Assembly: GCA_002316595.1 (NCBI GenBank)
Contig: DCDV01000030.1
Location: forward strand, 1,270-65,269
Source of the DNA: Mageeibacillus sp. UBA1046
Lineage (GTDB): Bacteria; Bacillota; Clostridia; Saccharofermentanales; DTU023
Length of the DNA: 64,000 nt
Direction: 5' to 3'
Shown: in pieces, positions 49,272-57,410 of the stretch
Numbering within the stretch: the stretch's first letter is position 1
Layout of the letters: each line of letters begins with the position of its first letter
Program-made: the position numbers and the translations under genes
The notes under the pieces: generated by a model
The model's input: the letters and a program-made list of their open reading frames with translations, nothing else
Database searches by the model: none
What the model was told of the DNA's origin: nothing

Positions 49272-50537
49272 ATGAAAAATACGGACTATTTAAAGCAGCT
49301 CGATGAGGAGCTGGTTATCGCTGTCGGCTGTACAGAGCCAGTAGCAGTAGCCTATGCTGCAGCTCTGGCGAAGAAGCAAGCCGGCGAAGGAGACATAGAG
49401 TCTCTGGCAGTAAAGGCCAGCGTCAATATTTACAAGAATGCCATGGGTGTTAATATCCCCGGCACTCAAGAAATGGGTGTGGCTATGGCTGCTGCACTGG
49501 GCGCGATCGCAGGCGACTCTGATCTGGTACTGGAAGTCCTCAGACATGTTGATGAAGAAGATATTGCCAAGGCGAAGGCGCTTTGCGATGAGGGGCACGT
49601 CTCCTTAGATATATTCAAAGGTGATCAGCCCCTGTATATTGATGTTTTCTTAAGTACCGGTGCTCATTCCGGTCGGGCGGTCATAGAACATAAGCACGAT
49701 CTGATAATGCTGCTGGAAAAAGACGGCCAGACAGTATTTATAAATGACACCGAGCTGTCAACTGATTTAAAGGACAGCATCACTGTTGATGACATAGCTT
49801 CAATTTACGACTTTGCAAGGACAGTTGACCTGTCTAAACTAGATAGAATCAGAGAAGCAATCAAACTGAACAGCGCAGTGGCGGAAGAAGGACTCCGGAA
49901 AGGCTATGGCCTGGGTGTTAGCCCGGCACTGCAGGGAACCCGCGATTTAACCGAACTGGATTTAGAACTCTATTGCGCGGTCTTAACATCTGCCGCTACT
50001 GATGTGCGCATGGCCGGTATACCTATGCCTGTTATGTCAAATTCCGGCAGCGGCAATCAGGGCCTGACTGTCACAGTGCCGGTCCTGGCTGCGGCCAGAT
50101 GGCTCAAGTCTGAAGAAGATGAGCATCTGCGGGCGCAGACCCTGGCACATTTAATTGCGATTCATGTTAAAGGCAGCTTCGGCAGGCTCTCTCCTTTGTG
50201 TGGTGCTGTTGCTGCCGCTGTTGGCGCCAGCTGCGGTATCGTATATCTTCTCGGCGGCAAGTTGCAGGAATGTATTGCAGCTGTGCAAAACGTCTTCGGC
50301 TCCATAACCGGAATGATCTGCGACGGAGCCAAAGCAGGCTGCGCTCTCAAAGTATCCACTTGTGTTTTCACAGCCGTTCAGGCAGCCAAGGTAGCGATGG
50401 CGGGAAGATCTATCCAGTCTACAGACGGAGTCATCGAAGAGGATGTCGAAGCTACGATCCGCAACATGGAACGAATATCTAAAGAAGGAATGGCGGATAT
50501 GGATAAGTTGTTATTGAATATAATGCTGAACAAATAA
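49272..50537 (+). CDS. L-cysteine desulfidase/serine dehydratase-alpha family protein (UPF0597, YhaM/CyuA-like)
   Basis: This is a 421-residue enzyme of the [4Fe-4S] serine dehydratase alpha-like family. ELVIAVGCTEPVAVAYAAAL holds the first conserved cysteine. NIPGTQEMGVAMAAALG and SNSGSGNQGLTVTVPVLAAA follow. Cysteines in GRLSPLCGAVAAAVGASCG and CDGAKAGCALKVST would complete the cluster. Family members (YhaM/CyuA) break L-cysteine into pyruvate, ammonia and sulfide. I place the start at ATG 49272, which gives the usual N-terminus (DYLKQLDEELVIAVGCTEP). A longer frame reaches 49146 but its extra residues are atypical; no start has a good binding site, so this is uncertain. A strong terminator follows. 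Confidence 0.87.
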   Translation: MKNTDYLKQLDEELVIAVGCTEPVAVAYAAALAKKQAGEGDIESLAVKASVNIYKNAMGVNIPGTQEMGVAMAAALGAIAGDSDLVLEVLRHVDEEDIAKAKALCDEGHVSLDIFKGDQPLYIDVFLSTGAHSGRAVIEHKHDLIMLLEKDGQTVFINDTELSTDLKDSITVDDIASIYDFARTVDLSKLDRIREAIKLNSAVAEEGLRKGYGLGVSPALQGTRDLTELDLELYCAVLTSAATDVRMAGIPMPVMSNSGSGNQGLTVTVPVLAAARWLKSEEDEHLRAQTLAHLIAIHVKGSFGRLSPLCGAVAAAVGASCGIVYLLGGKLQECIAAVQNVFGSITGMICDGAKAGCALKVSTCVFTAVQAAKVAMAGRSIQSTDGVIEEDVEATIRNMERISKEGMADMDKLLLNIMLNK

Positions 50538-50558
50538 TAGAATCTGACAAATAAAACT

Positions 50559-50607
50559 AAACTCCCCTCTTTAGACAAACATTTAAGTTCTTAAGGAGGG
50601 GAGTTTT
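50559..50607. terminator. Bidirectional terminator
   Basis: AAACTCCCCTC (50559-50569) pairs with GAGGGGAGTTT (50596-50606) across a 26-base loop, followed by TTTTATT on the plus strand. It lies between the convergent desulfidase-like and zinc-ribbon genes. Confidence 0.8.
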
Positions 50608-50639
50608 ATTGTGCATAAATTAATCAGGTCAGGCAGACT

Positions 50640-51722
50640 TTACCATCCCCACATGGCCCAGCGTGTTAACGCATACCATTCAATGGCGACAATGATGAAA
50701 GTCAAAACAACAAATATGCAGCCCATGATCAGCAATGTTAACCAGGTTTTCTGTCCTGTCTCCGGTTTGCTTACAATTGCTGCAACCCCCGCCAAGAGTG
50801 AAAAGACCAGTGTCCCTTTATACAGGGCATAGAAAAGATTAGCTGGTCCCACTCCGCCGATTGCCAAAACGAAGATCATGACTAAAAAGGAATAAAGGAA
50901 AATGATATTGAAATACGAGGCATATTCTGAGAAAAGGTTCTTGAATTCTACCTTCTCCTTAAAGACATATGTCTTAAGCAGCCAGGCTGCTGCCGGTATC
51001 GCGGCGACAAACAAAATCGAGAAGAACCAGACCAGGAAGAACCCTCCGGCATGCCAGTCATAAAAAGGAGCGCTGCTTAGTGTGTAAATCAACGTTGTAA
51101 GGAAAGGAATAATCGCGGCAAACAAAATGTGCATCGGTTCTTTTGTGCCCAGCATCCCCTTTGACAGCCAATTGAAATAGCGCTTGCCGTCAATAGCTAT
51201 TTGCGAAGGCGGAGCTTTCGGAGCCGCCGGTTGAGGATAAGGAGAACCCTGTGGCGGAAATGGCTGCTGCCCCTGAGGGGGTTGATCTGCTTGTCCCTGC
51301 TGTTGTTGATACACTTGTCCCTGAGGCGGTTGATACCCTTGTCCTTGCTGCGGTTGATACCCTAGTCCTTGCGATGTTTGATCTGCTTGACCTTGCGGCG
51401 GTTGATAACCTTGCCCTTGCTGCGGGGTATAAGGTTGAGCTTGAGGCGGATTATAAACCTGAGCCTGAGGTAAAACGTTGACTTGTTCCTGAGGCTGAAC
51501 ATATGCCTGCTGAGGAGCAGATATTTCTGCCTGACTCTGGGGTTCTGTATACTCCTGCCGGGGAACTTCAGGTGCGGCAGCAATTTGGTCTGCTTCAGCT
51601 GTGACCCCTGCGGCAGCATCAACGTTATCTACAGGAGGTATTACTTCCTGCTTATGTCCGCATTTCGGACAAAATTGCGCAGTATCAACTATTTCTGCAT
51701 TGCAATTCACACAATTCTTCAT
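50640..51722 (-). CDS. Zinc-ribbon membrane protein with Gln/Pro/Gly repeats
   Basis: This 360-residue protein starts with a zinc ribbon, CVNCNAEIVDTAQFCPKCGH (C-x2-C…C-x2-C). Residues about 75-165 are low complexity, with repeats of PQGQ, GYQPPQGQ and YTPQQGQ. The C-terminal half (from about 190) has five to six hydrophobic helices (for example MHILFAAIIPFLTTLIYTL). The architecture recalls zinc-ribbon/Yip1-like or DUF-type membrane proteins, but I do not recognise the family. The start is ATG 51722 with AAGGAG six bases upstream; the TTG two codons earlier is not needed. The repeats are also visible in DNA and could change length by slippage. It is monocistronic. Confidence 0.78.
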   Translation of the reverse strand: MKNCVNCNAEIVDTAQFCPKCGHKQEVIPPVDNVDAAAGVTAEADQIAAAPEVPRQEYTEPQSQAEISAPQQAYVQPQEQVNVLPQAQVYNPPQAQPYTPQQGQGYQPPQGQADQTSQGLGYQPQQGQGYQPPQGQVYQQQQGQADQPPQGQQPFPPQGSPYPQPAAPKAPPSQIAIDGKRYFNWLSKGMLGTKEPMHILFAAIIPFLTTLIYTLSSAPFYDWHAGGFFLVWFFSILFVAAIPAAAWLLKTYVFKEKVEFKNLFSEYASYFNIIFLYSFLVMIFVLAIGGVGPANLFYALYKGTLVFSLLAGVAAIVSKPETGQKTWLTLLIMGCIFVVLTFIIVAIEWYALTRWAMWGW

Positions 51723-52008
51723 ATTCAACTCCTTTTCAATAAACTAATCAGACAAAGAAACGTTGGATCACTAATAAGACCTCTATGCTTTACTGTTCAT
51801 AGCGTTAATTTTACCATACCGACATAGCATATTTTAAATAGCTGCAGGCTCAAATGACAATGCCTGTCATAAGAATACAATGATCGCATGGTCATAACGG
51901 ACACAAGATTACATGCGAACAGGTTATATATTTACTTCCGATGCGTTCGTTAAAAACTTTAGCGGGTCGACAAAAAATGTAGCGCAAAAATTAGAGCTTG
52001 CAGAGTAT

Positions 52009-52037
52009 TTGACATCATCAATTCGCTTGCGTATAAT
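52009..52037 (+). promoter_or_regulatory. Perfect consensus promoter upstream of the tRNA pair (P1)
   Basis: TTGACA (52009-52014), exactly 17 bases, TATAAT (52032-52037). It matches the housekeeping consensus at every position. Transcription would start near 52044, about 75 bases before tRNA-Gly. Confidence 0.9.
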
Positions 52038-52091
52038 CGACGTACATTGCGGAAGGGCATAATCCTTAAGGTGAATACTGAATCTGTTTTT

Positions 52092-52099
52092 GCTATAAT
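52092..52099 (+). promoter_or_regulatory. Extended -10 promoter directly upstream of tRNA-Gly (P2)
   Basis: TGCTATAAT (52091-52099, counting the T of the extension) lies 20 bases before the tRNA. The -35 region is weak. With the upstream consensus promoter it gives a double-promoter tRNA unit. Confidence 0.6.
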
Positions 52100-52118
52100 T
52101 GTTGTCTAGATCTGCTCC

Positions 52119-52192
52119 GCGGGTGTAGTTCAATGGCAGAACATCAGCTTCCCAAGCTGACCACGAGGGTTCGATTCCCTTCACCCGCTCCA
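52119..52192 (+). tRNA. tRNA-Gly (anticodon CCC)
   Basis: This is a 74-base cloverleaf with acceptor GCGGGTG/CACCCGC, D-stem GTTC/GAAC, anticodon stem TCAGC/GCTGA with loop TTCCCAA, T-loop TTCGATT, discriminator T and encoded CCA. Anticodon CCC reads GGG. Confidence 0.95.
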
Positions 52193-52195
52193 TAC

Positions 52196-52271
52196 GCCTT
52201 TTTAGCTCAGTAGGTAGAGCGCATCCATGGTAAGGATGAGGTCATCGGTTCGATTCCGATAAAAGGCTCCA
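52196..52271 (+). tRNA. tRNA-Thr (anticodon GGT)
   Basis: This is a 76-base cloverleaf with acceptor GCCTTTT/AAAAGGC, D-stem GCTC/GAGC, anticodon stem CATCC/GGATG with loop ATGGTAA, T-loop TTCGATT, discriminator T and encoded CCA. It lies three bases after tRNA-Gly and is cotranscribed. Anticodon GGT reads ACC/ACU. Confidence 0.96.
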
Positions 52272-52273
52272 AA

Positions 52274-52312
52274 AAAACTCCGTTACGGCTACAATCCGCA
52301 GCGGAGTTTTTT
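52274..52312 (+). terminator. Terminator of the tRNA operon
   Basis: AAAACTCCG and CGGAGTTTT form a 9-bp stem followed by TT. It begins within three bases of the tRNA-Thr CCA end. Confidence 0.88.
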
Positions 52313-52650
52313 ATGTCTTAAAATTACTGATATTTAATTCTGGCTCGCTTCCAGATTTTCAACGAAACAGTGCAAAAGTTGTATGCGAATTCTCATTGAC
52401 ATAATTTTATGTTATTTTATAATATCACTATAATCAATTATATAAATTATTAATTATGTCTGGAAATAATATATTATAGTCCCTCTTTGTTAAATATGAA
52501 GATAAATAGAAGCGCAGCTTTTACAAGTGCGAGGCATAATAAAAGCGAAAAACTGCACAATGTGTATGGTGCTCCATCAGGCTGCAAGAGGCTGCAAGCA
52601 CATTGTATGCAATTTTCACAGACTGTTTTTCCCAAAAACATTATCTGCCG
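52313..52650. other. Spacer downstream of the Ldh-family gene
   Basis: This 340-base AT-rich stretch shows no credible gene. ACAATGTG (52557-52564) and CACATTGT (52599-52606) form an 8-bp stem with an inner ATGG/CCAT hairpin and a repeated GGCTGCAA. This may be a structured 3' end for the minus-strand dehydrogenase, but it has no T-run. Confidence 0.4.
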
Positions 52651-53775
52651 TTACTGTTCTTCAAAGGAAAATTTATAGGGCAGAGCTTTTTCGTCTCTTA
52701 TCTCCATCAGTTCTTGTTGAACCGCCTCACCTACCGGAACCCCTTTATCTTTGCGTTCCTGCCAAATCAGCCATTCCTTTTCTCCCGCTGTATATATTCG
52801 GTCTTCGCCCGGGGCCTTTTCGGAGGCCCGCAGCTCACGCAGGATGTCACCTGCGATTTTCTTAAATGTTTCAAGTCCGCAGAAAGCCTCCGGATCAATA
52901 GCGATAAAGAAGTGTCCGAGATGATATGGACGCTTGTTTCCTTCTTCGTCCACATTGGTAATCATCTTGAGGAAACTGCCTGCCTGCAGCGCAGCTGAGA
53001 GAATCTCGACTACAGTAGCGTAACCATAGCCTTTATAGCCCGCCAGCTCTTCACCTATTCCACCTAATGGAGCCAGTGCCGCCGTGCCTTCAGTCAACCC
53101 TTTAAGGATTGCCTGACTATCGGTCATGGCGGAGCCGTCCCTGCCTATAACCATGCCGGCTGGTGTATCCATCCCCTGACGGGCGAAAAACTCGATTTTG
53201 CCGCGCTGGCTGATACTGGTGGCACAATCCAGCATGAAGGAGAAATCCTCGTCAGTAGGCATGCCAAAGGTGATTGGATTAGTTCCCAGCATATTTTCTA
53301 CACCGAATGTTGGCGCGATACTTGGTCTTGCATTAGTACCCGTGATGCCAATCAGGCCTGCATTTACTGCCATTTCAGCCCAGTATCCGGCTATACCGTA
53401 GTGCGAGCTGTTGCGTATTGCCGCCATGGCCATTCCATATTTTTTCGCTTTATCAATAATGCTTGCCATCGCCTTGTGAGATGCCACCATTCCCATGCCG
53501 TCATGTGCGTCTATGACTAAAGTAGTTGGCGTTTCTTTGACAATCTCGTGTTTGGTAACAGGATTCAATATTCCCGCCTTTATTCGATCAATATAAATCG
53601 GCTTAAAGCGGTTACAGCCATGACTCTCAATTCCTCGTCTGTCGCTCTCCATCAGAACATCTGCGCAAATCTCAGCGTCATCGCGTGGAACACCGTAGGC
53701 CACGAAGGCATCAGTCATAAAGCTGCCAATCTGTTCCCAGGATATATAGGGTCTGGTTTCAACTTCTCTTTTCAT
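52651..53775 (-). CDS. Ldh family (malate/L-lactate/imino-acid) NAD(P)H oxidoreductase
   Basis: This 374-residue member of the Ldh_2 family, a fold distinct from classical lactate dehydrogenase, has ESDRRGIESHGCNRF at the N-terminus. The catalytic region is AIRNSSHYGIAGYWAEMA. GITGTNARPSIAPTFG, LGTNPITFGMPTDE, DCATSISQRGKIEFFARQG and GGIGEELAGYKGYGYATVVE follow. Family members reduce 2-oxoacids, ureidoglycolate, or the cyclic imines delta-1-pyrroline- and piperideine-2-carboxylate. The last would complement the hydroxyproline dehydratase-like gene at 12.5-13.5 kb, but this is inference. GGGAG precedes the ATG. It stands alone. Confidence 0.88.
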   Translation of the reverse strand: MKREVETRPYISWEQIGSFMTDAFVAYGVPRDDAEICADVLMESDRRGIESHGCNRFKPIYIDRIKAGILNPVTKHEIVKETPTTLVIDAHDGMGMVASHKAMASIIDKAKKYGMAMAAIRNSSHYGIAGYWAEMAVNAGLIGITGTNARPSIAPTFGVENMLGTNPITFGMPTDEDFSFMLDCATSISQRGKIEFFARQGMDTPAGMVIGRDGSAMTDSQAILKGLTEGTAALAPLGGIGEELAGYKGYGYATVVEILSAALQAGSFLKMITNVDEEGNKRPYHLGHFFIAIDPEAFCGLETFKKIAGDILRELRASEKAPGEDRIYTAGEKEWLIWQERKDKGVPVGEAVQQELMEIRDEKALPYKFSFEEQ

Positions 53776-54125
53776 ATTGATCTCCCTTCAACAAATGCTT
53801 TCCTCATCAGGAACTGAGGATAATCTCCTCAACTCATCTCATAGACACAGCAGCCTAATAACGATGCTAAAGATTAAATACTCCCCAATAATATCAAATA
53901 TCATACGCTTATTCACATTATTGTTTCTCAAGACGTAGAAGCTCTAATAAATTACCTAAACGTATTAAAAACAAATCAACTTTACTTACATTTCTTGCTG
54001 TTAGATTTATGCCCTCTAAAGATTTGAATATTCGATTAATCTTTCAATATACATCTGATTTTCATTTATTTACTTTGTATAAACAAAGATTGAGAGGTAT
54101 AATAATTTATCTAAAGGAAGGTTAA
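53776..54125. other. AT-rich divergent spacer
   Basis: This 350-base spacer lies between the divergent Ldh-family gene and the secreted-protein gene. Apart from the promoter and palindrome at 54073-54103, nothing gene-like is visible. AT content is high throughout. Confidence 0.5.
54073..54103 (+). promoter_or_regulatory. Promoter with overlapping palindrome for the secreted-protein gene
   Basis: TTGTAT (54075-54080), a 17-base spacer and TATAAT (54098-54103). CTTTGT-ATAA-ACAAAG (54073-54088) is a perfect 6-bp inverted repeat covering the -35, a likely repressor site. Confidence 0.6.
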
Positions 54126-54917
54126 ATGAAAAATATACGGCCAGCTAATAAGATTAGACGCATTTCAGGACTATTTCTAGTTTTGCTGGTGATTACCGGC
54201 ACGCTTACTGAGACTGCGTTCGCCGCCTCAGGAAAGATGGTTACACAGAATTGGTCTGCCGCAGCTGTTTTCTACAGCTCTCAGTCTGATGAAACTGAAA
54301 CCTTCCGGATGTCCGAAGATGAATTCCTCAAATATAAAGTAGGCCTGGAGGAAAGATTAATAGTGGCATACAGTACCTACTATAATCGCCTGGTAGACAA
54401 AGAAAAAGAAGCTCTGCAAGAATCTCAAGAAGCGTGGATCGATTGTTATTATTCGTATATCACATCGCTGGAGCAATTGTGGCTTGCTCCTGTAAAGATT
54501 TATTTTGGAGTTCCGGGGCAAGAACGCCGTACTAATGTATATCGTGACATAATCCTATTATTGCTGGTCAATCGGGTCACGGATCTGGAAGAGTGGAATG
54601 AGCAGCGATTCGCCCGCATAGAAGGGTTTTTTTTCGCAGACATAAGCAATGAGCTAGTTTCAGCCAAAAAACAACTTCAAATAGATATGGGATTGTGCCT
54701 TTATGTAATCCAAGAAGAATATCGTGCGAAGATTTCAGATTCACATCAGAAGTTCAATACATTTTTGGACAGTAATCAGAGGTTTGTCTCTCTTATTACC
54801 ACCGGTGATGAGACCATTATTACAGCGGAAGAATTACTACAAGTACAGCGTATGAGCAGCATTACTCAGATCCATTATCAAGGATGCCGTTTCTTTCGCA
54901 GAGAGCGAGAAGAGTAA
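54126..54917 (+). CDS. Secreted protein of unknown function, weakly LprI/DUF1311-like
   Basis: This 263-residue protein has a signal peptide (basic start, hydrophobic residues about 14-30, likely cleavage after AFAA). The mature part is mostly helical. LEERLIVAYSTYYNRLVDKE and ALQESQEAWIDCYYSYI resemble the helical LprI/DUF1311 pattern (a basic/acidic helix, then K-x-SQ-x-AW), but the similarity is short. The rest is not recognised. AAAGGAAGG precedes the ATG. It has its own promoter and no obvious partner; the next gene, 260 bases on, encodes an extracellular peptidase. Confidence 0.6.
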   Translation: MKNIRPANKIRRISGLFLVLLVITGTLTETAFAASGKMVTQNWSAAAVFYSSQSDETETFRMSEDEFLKYKVGLEERLIVAYSTYYNRLVDKEKEALQESQEAWIDCYYSYITSLEQLWLAPVKIYFGVPGQERRTNVYRDIILLLLVNRVTDLEEWNEQRFARIEGFFFADISNELVSAKKQLQIDMGLCLYVIQEEYRAKISDSHQKFNTFLDSNQRFVSLITTGDETIITAEELLQVQRMSSITQIHYQGCRFFRREREE

Positions 54918-55181
54918 AAGTTTTGTTATGGATAAGACAATCGGCTTTTGTATTTGCATAGATCTGATGGAATTACGCATAGCTTTATTGCTTCTAGAAA
55001 AATGGAAATAATATAACAACGCAGGGACAAATTAATTTGAATTGGAGGTGTGAGGCAAGTCTATTGAAAGAAGTTATTAAGTCGGAAATAAAAGGGGGTG
55101 ATAATGCGATAAAGAGCTGGTCTGAACAGAAGCAATTTTAAGCATGAATATCAGTATCGAAATATTAATAGGGAGGAACAC
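54918..55181. other. Spacer with a possible 25-codon ORF
   Basis: A TTG-started frame at 55064-55141 (25 codons, including KSEIKGGDNAIKSW) follows GAGG at about nine bases, in the leader of the M14 peptidase gene. It may be a leader peptide or chance. No terminator for the upstream gene is clear. Confidence 0.25.
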
Positions 55182-57068
55182 ATGAAGAAACTTAAGTTTC
55201 TACTCATTACAATTCTTGTAATATCTCTTTTTATAAGTTTGGCCGCTTGTGCTAGTGAGGAGCCCGCTGCAACTGACGCTCCATCTGAACCGACTGATGC
55301 TCCCGATGAAACTGAAGCCCCTGCCGAGCCTAGTGAGGAACCGCCTAAAGCTTCAGTTTTAGATGATCTTCTGACCCCTGCTGAAGACAGCAATTGGGAA
55401 AGAACTACCTCGTCAGCAGAGGTGATTGAATTTCTGGAGATCGTGTCCGAGAACAGTGATGGCCGTATAATCCTTGATACCACATCTTTCAAGACCGATC
55501 TGAGGCCGATTCCTGTTCTGATCATAAGTGATCAGGCACCTGCCAGTCCTGCTGAAGTCTCTGATGACAAAGGCGTTGTATTTGTCAACTGCAATATTCA
55601 CTCGGGTGAAGTAGAGGGCAAGGAAGCCATGCTGATCTTCGCCCGTGAAGTGGCGCAGGGCAAACACGATGAGCTATTAAAGGACCTGGTTGTCATCATT
55701 ACCCCTAATGTCAATCCAGACGGCAATGACACTCTAGGCAAAAACCGCATCAACAGCCAATTCACTCCTAAACTGGTTGGCACTCGTCAAGAGGGTAACG
55801 GCTTCAACGTTAATCGTGATATGACTAAGCTTGAAACCGCCGTTGCCCGCACTATCGTTCAGATAATGAATGACTGGGATCCTCTCCTGTTCATCGACGC
55901 TCACGCAACTGACGGCTCCTTAATGCGTCATGCTGTCAGCTATAACTGGGGACTTAATGCAGGCACAGACCAGGAGCTGCTGGAATACAATCGAGATGTT
56001 TTCTGCTCAAAGGCCATGCGTGAAGGATCCTATCTAGAATCTAAAGGAAAGAGCGCGGTGCCCTATGGCAACTGGGGCTTCTACTACAGCGGAATCGTAG
56101 AGGAAGGTTGGCGTACTTTTGAGGACTATGCCCGTTACACCACAAACTATGCCGGCGTGCGCAACCGTTTAGCCCTGCTCTTAGAAGTATATTCTTATGA
56201 TGATTTTCCTGTTCGCGTTGATACTCAATATGAATGCATTTATGGCTCTCTGCAGGTAATAGCGGAGGATAAGGCAGAAATAAAAGAGTTGATCGCGGCG
56301 GCAGATGCCCGCTCTCTGGCCCGAGAAACTGAAGGTATTGACCCAGAAGTAGATTTCGTAGCTCTAAACTCGGAAATGACACCGATGTCCTTCGAAGGCA
56401 AGGATACCCTGACAGTTATGTCTTACGAAACTGACGAAGAGGGTCAGGTTATGAGCGCCCGTTTATATGACGATGATGGTGACCCTTATGCTGTTGAGCA
56501 TGGCGAACCTGTGGACTACGAAACCGAGTATTGGGGTACATTCATACCTATTGATTCAGAAACCATGGGAGCATTTTACCTGATAGACCACGACTGCGTT
56601 GAGTTTATTGATTTGATGAAATTCCACGGAGTTGAAATTTCCCAGTTAGAAGAAGATATTACCATTAATGCTGAAGATTATCAGCACTATGGTATCAAAT
56701 CGTATACCAGCGGCGGCGCAGTAATCGATGGACGTCCTCGCGCTGAATATGAGGGCCACTTTCAGACTCTCGTTACAGGTGAATGGGAACAGGGTAATAA
56801 ATCAATCGTGATCCCTGCAGGTACTTATGTAATCTCTACTGCGCAGCGTTTTGGTTCCTTTGCTGCTCTGATGTGCGAACCAGCATGCGTTGACGGTGGA
56901 GTTGCCTGGAACTTCTTTGATGCCTACTTCGATGCTAAAGAGGGCACTTTCCGTGCCAACTTCAGCAATACCGTTACTGCCGCTGAAGGCTCCGAAGAAG
57001 AGAGGACTGAAGAGGTCTCAATCCCCATTCTGAAGATTCTCGATTTCGACACAATCGTTATAGATTAA
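55182..57068 (+). CDS. M14 family zinc carboxypeptidase-like lipoprotein
   Basis: This 628-residue extracellular lipoprotein has lipobox SLAAC (Cys23), followed by an acidic Thr/Pro/Glu linker. The M14 domain has the zinc motif NCNIHSGEVEGKEAML (HxxE), NVNPDGNDTLGKNR, NVNRDMTKLE and FIDAHATDGSLM with the third zinc histidine. GVRNRLALLLEVYSYDDF probably supplies the catalytic region. The C-terminal 250 residues are a beta-rich accessory region without a recognised domain. It should trim peptides or wall fragments outside the cell, feeding the peptide importers in the window. The ATG follows AGGGAGG. A strong terminator lies downstream. Confidence 0.9.
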   Translation: MKKLKFLLITILVISLFISLAACASEEPAATDAPSEPTDAPDETEAPAEPSEEPPKASVLDDLLTPAEDSNWERTTSSAEVIEFLEIVSENSDGRIILDTTSFKTDLRPIPVLIISDQAPASPAEVSDDKGVVFVNCNIHSGEVEGKEAMLIFAREVAQGKHDELLKDLVVIITPNVNPDGNDTLGKNRINSQFTPKLVGTRQEGNGFNVNRDMTKLETAVARTIVQIMNDWDPLLFIDAHATDGSLMRHAVSYNWGLNAGTDQELLEYNRDVFCSKAMREGSYLESKGKSAVPYGNWGFYYSGIVEEGWRTFEDYARYTTNYAGVRNRLALLLEVYSYDDFPVRVDTQYECIYGSLQVIAEDKAEIKELIAAADARSLARETEGIDPEVDFVALNSEMTPMSFEGKDTLTVMSYETDEEGQVMSARLYDDDGDPYAVEHGEPVDYETEYWGTFIPIDSETMGAFYLIDHDCVEFIDLMKFHGVEISQLEEDITINAEDYQHYGIKSYTSGGAVIDGRPRAEYEGHFQTLVTGEWEQGNKSIVIPAGTYVISTAQRFGSFAALMCEPACVDGGVAWNFFDAYFDAKEGTFRANFSNTVTAAEGSEEERTEEVSIPILKILDFDTIVID

Positions 57069-57142
57069 GCATTAATGCAACTCTAGCAAATAATCTATCA
57101 ATCTATTGGCAACATAACACAATATTAAAAGCTTCTAAATTG

Positions 57143-57177
57143 AAAAACCCCGTTCGCCTGATGAGCGGGGTTTTTCT
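57143..57177 (+). terminator. Rho-independent terminator after the M14 peptidase gene
   Basis: AAAAACCCCG and CGGGGTTTTT form a 10-bp stem around a 13-base loop, ending in TTTTTCT. Confidence 0.9.
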
Positions 57178-57299
57178 CAGCTATGTCGGCTGCTCATTTA
57201 CCGAAGTAAGTTTAATAAATACTGTCAGAAAGATTATTTGAAAAGAACAAATCTGTCTCGCTTGCATGAGGAGAGCGGATGCTATATACTGGGAAATTG

Positions 57300-57405
57300 T
57301 TAACTAGTTAAGTAATTAAAGATATTTATCGTAATTGATTGGATCACATAAGATATTTATAAGATAGTTGTAGAACACATAGACATTTACAAGATAGTTG
57401 GGAGA
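57300..57405 (+). promoter_or_regulatory. Palindrome and tandem repeat upstream of the MarR gene
   Basis: TTAACTAGTTAA (57300-57311) is a perfect 12-bp palindrome of the kind bound by MarR dimers. Downstream, a roughly 30-bp unit (CACATAAGATATTTATAAGA then TAGTTGTAGA, 57345-57374) is repeated at 57376-57405 with changes. The second copy contains the ribosome binding site GGGAG of the MarR gene. Autoregulation is a reasonable inference. Confidence 0.5.
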
Positions 57406-57410
57406 CTAAT

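Noticed and set aside
12453..52132. 14-base match TGCTCCGCGGGTGT shared between the spacer at about 12453 and the 5' end of tRNA-Gly, considered as an attachment-site pair
   Set aside because: A 14-base match is expected by chance several times in 64 kb, the interval is full of core genes and no integrase is present.
51924..52193. 89-codon minus-strand frame beginning MERVKGIEPSWSAWEADVLP
   Set aside because: Its N-terminus is the antisense translation of tRNA-Gly. This is a well-known false protein in databases, and the rest is spacer.
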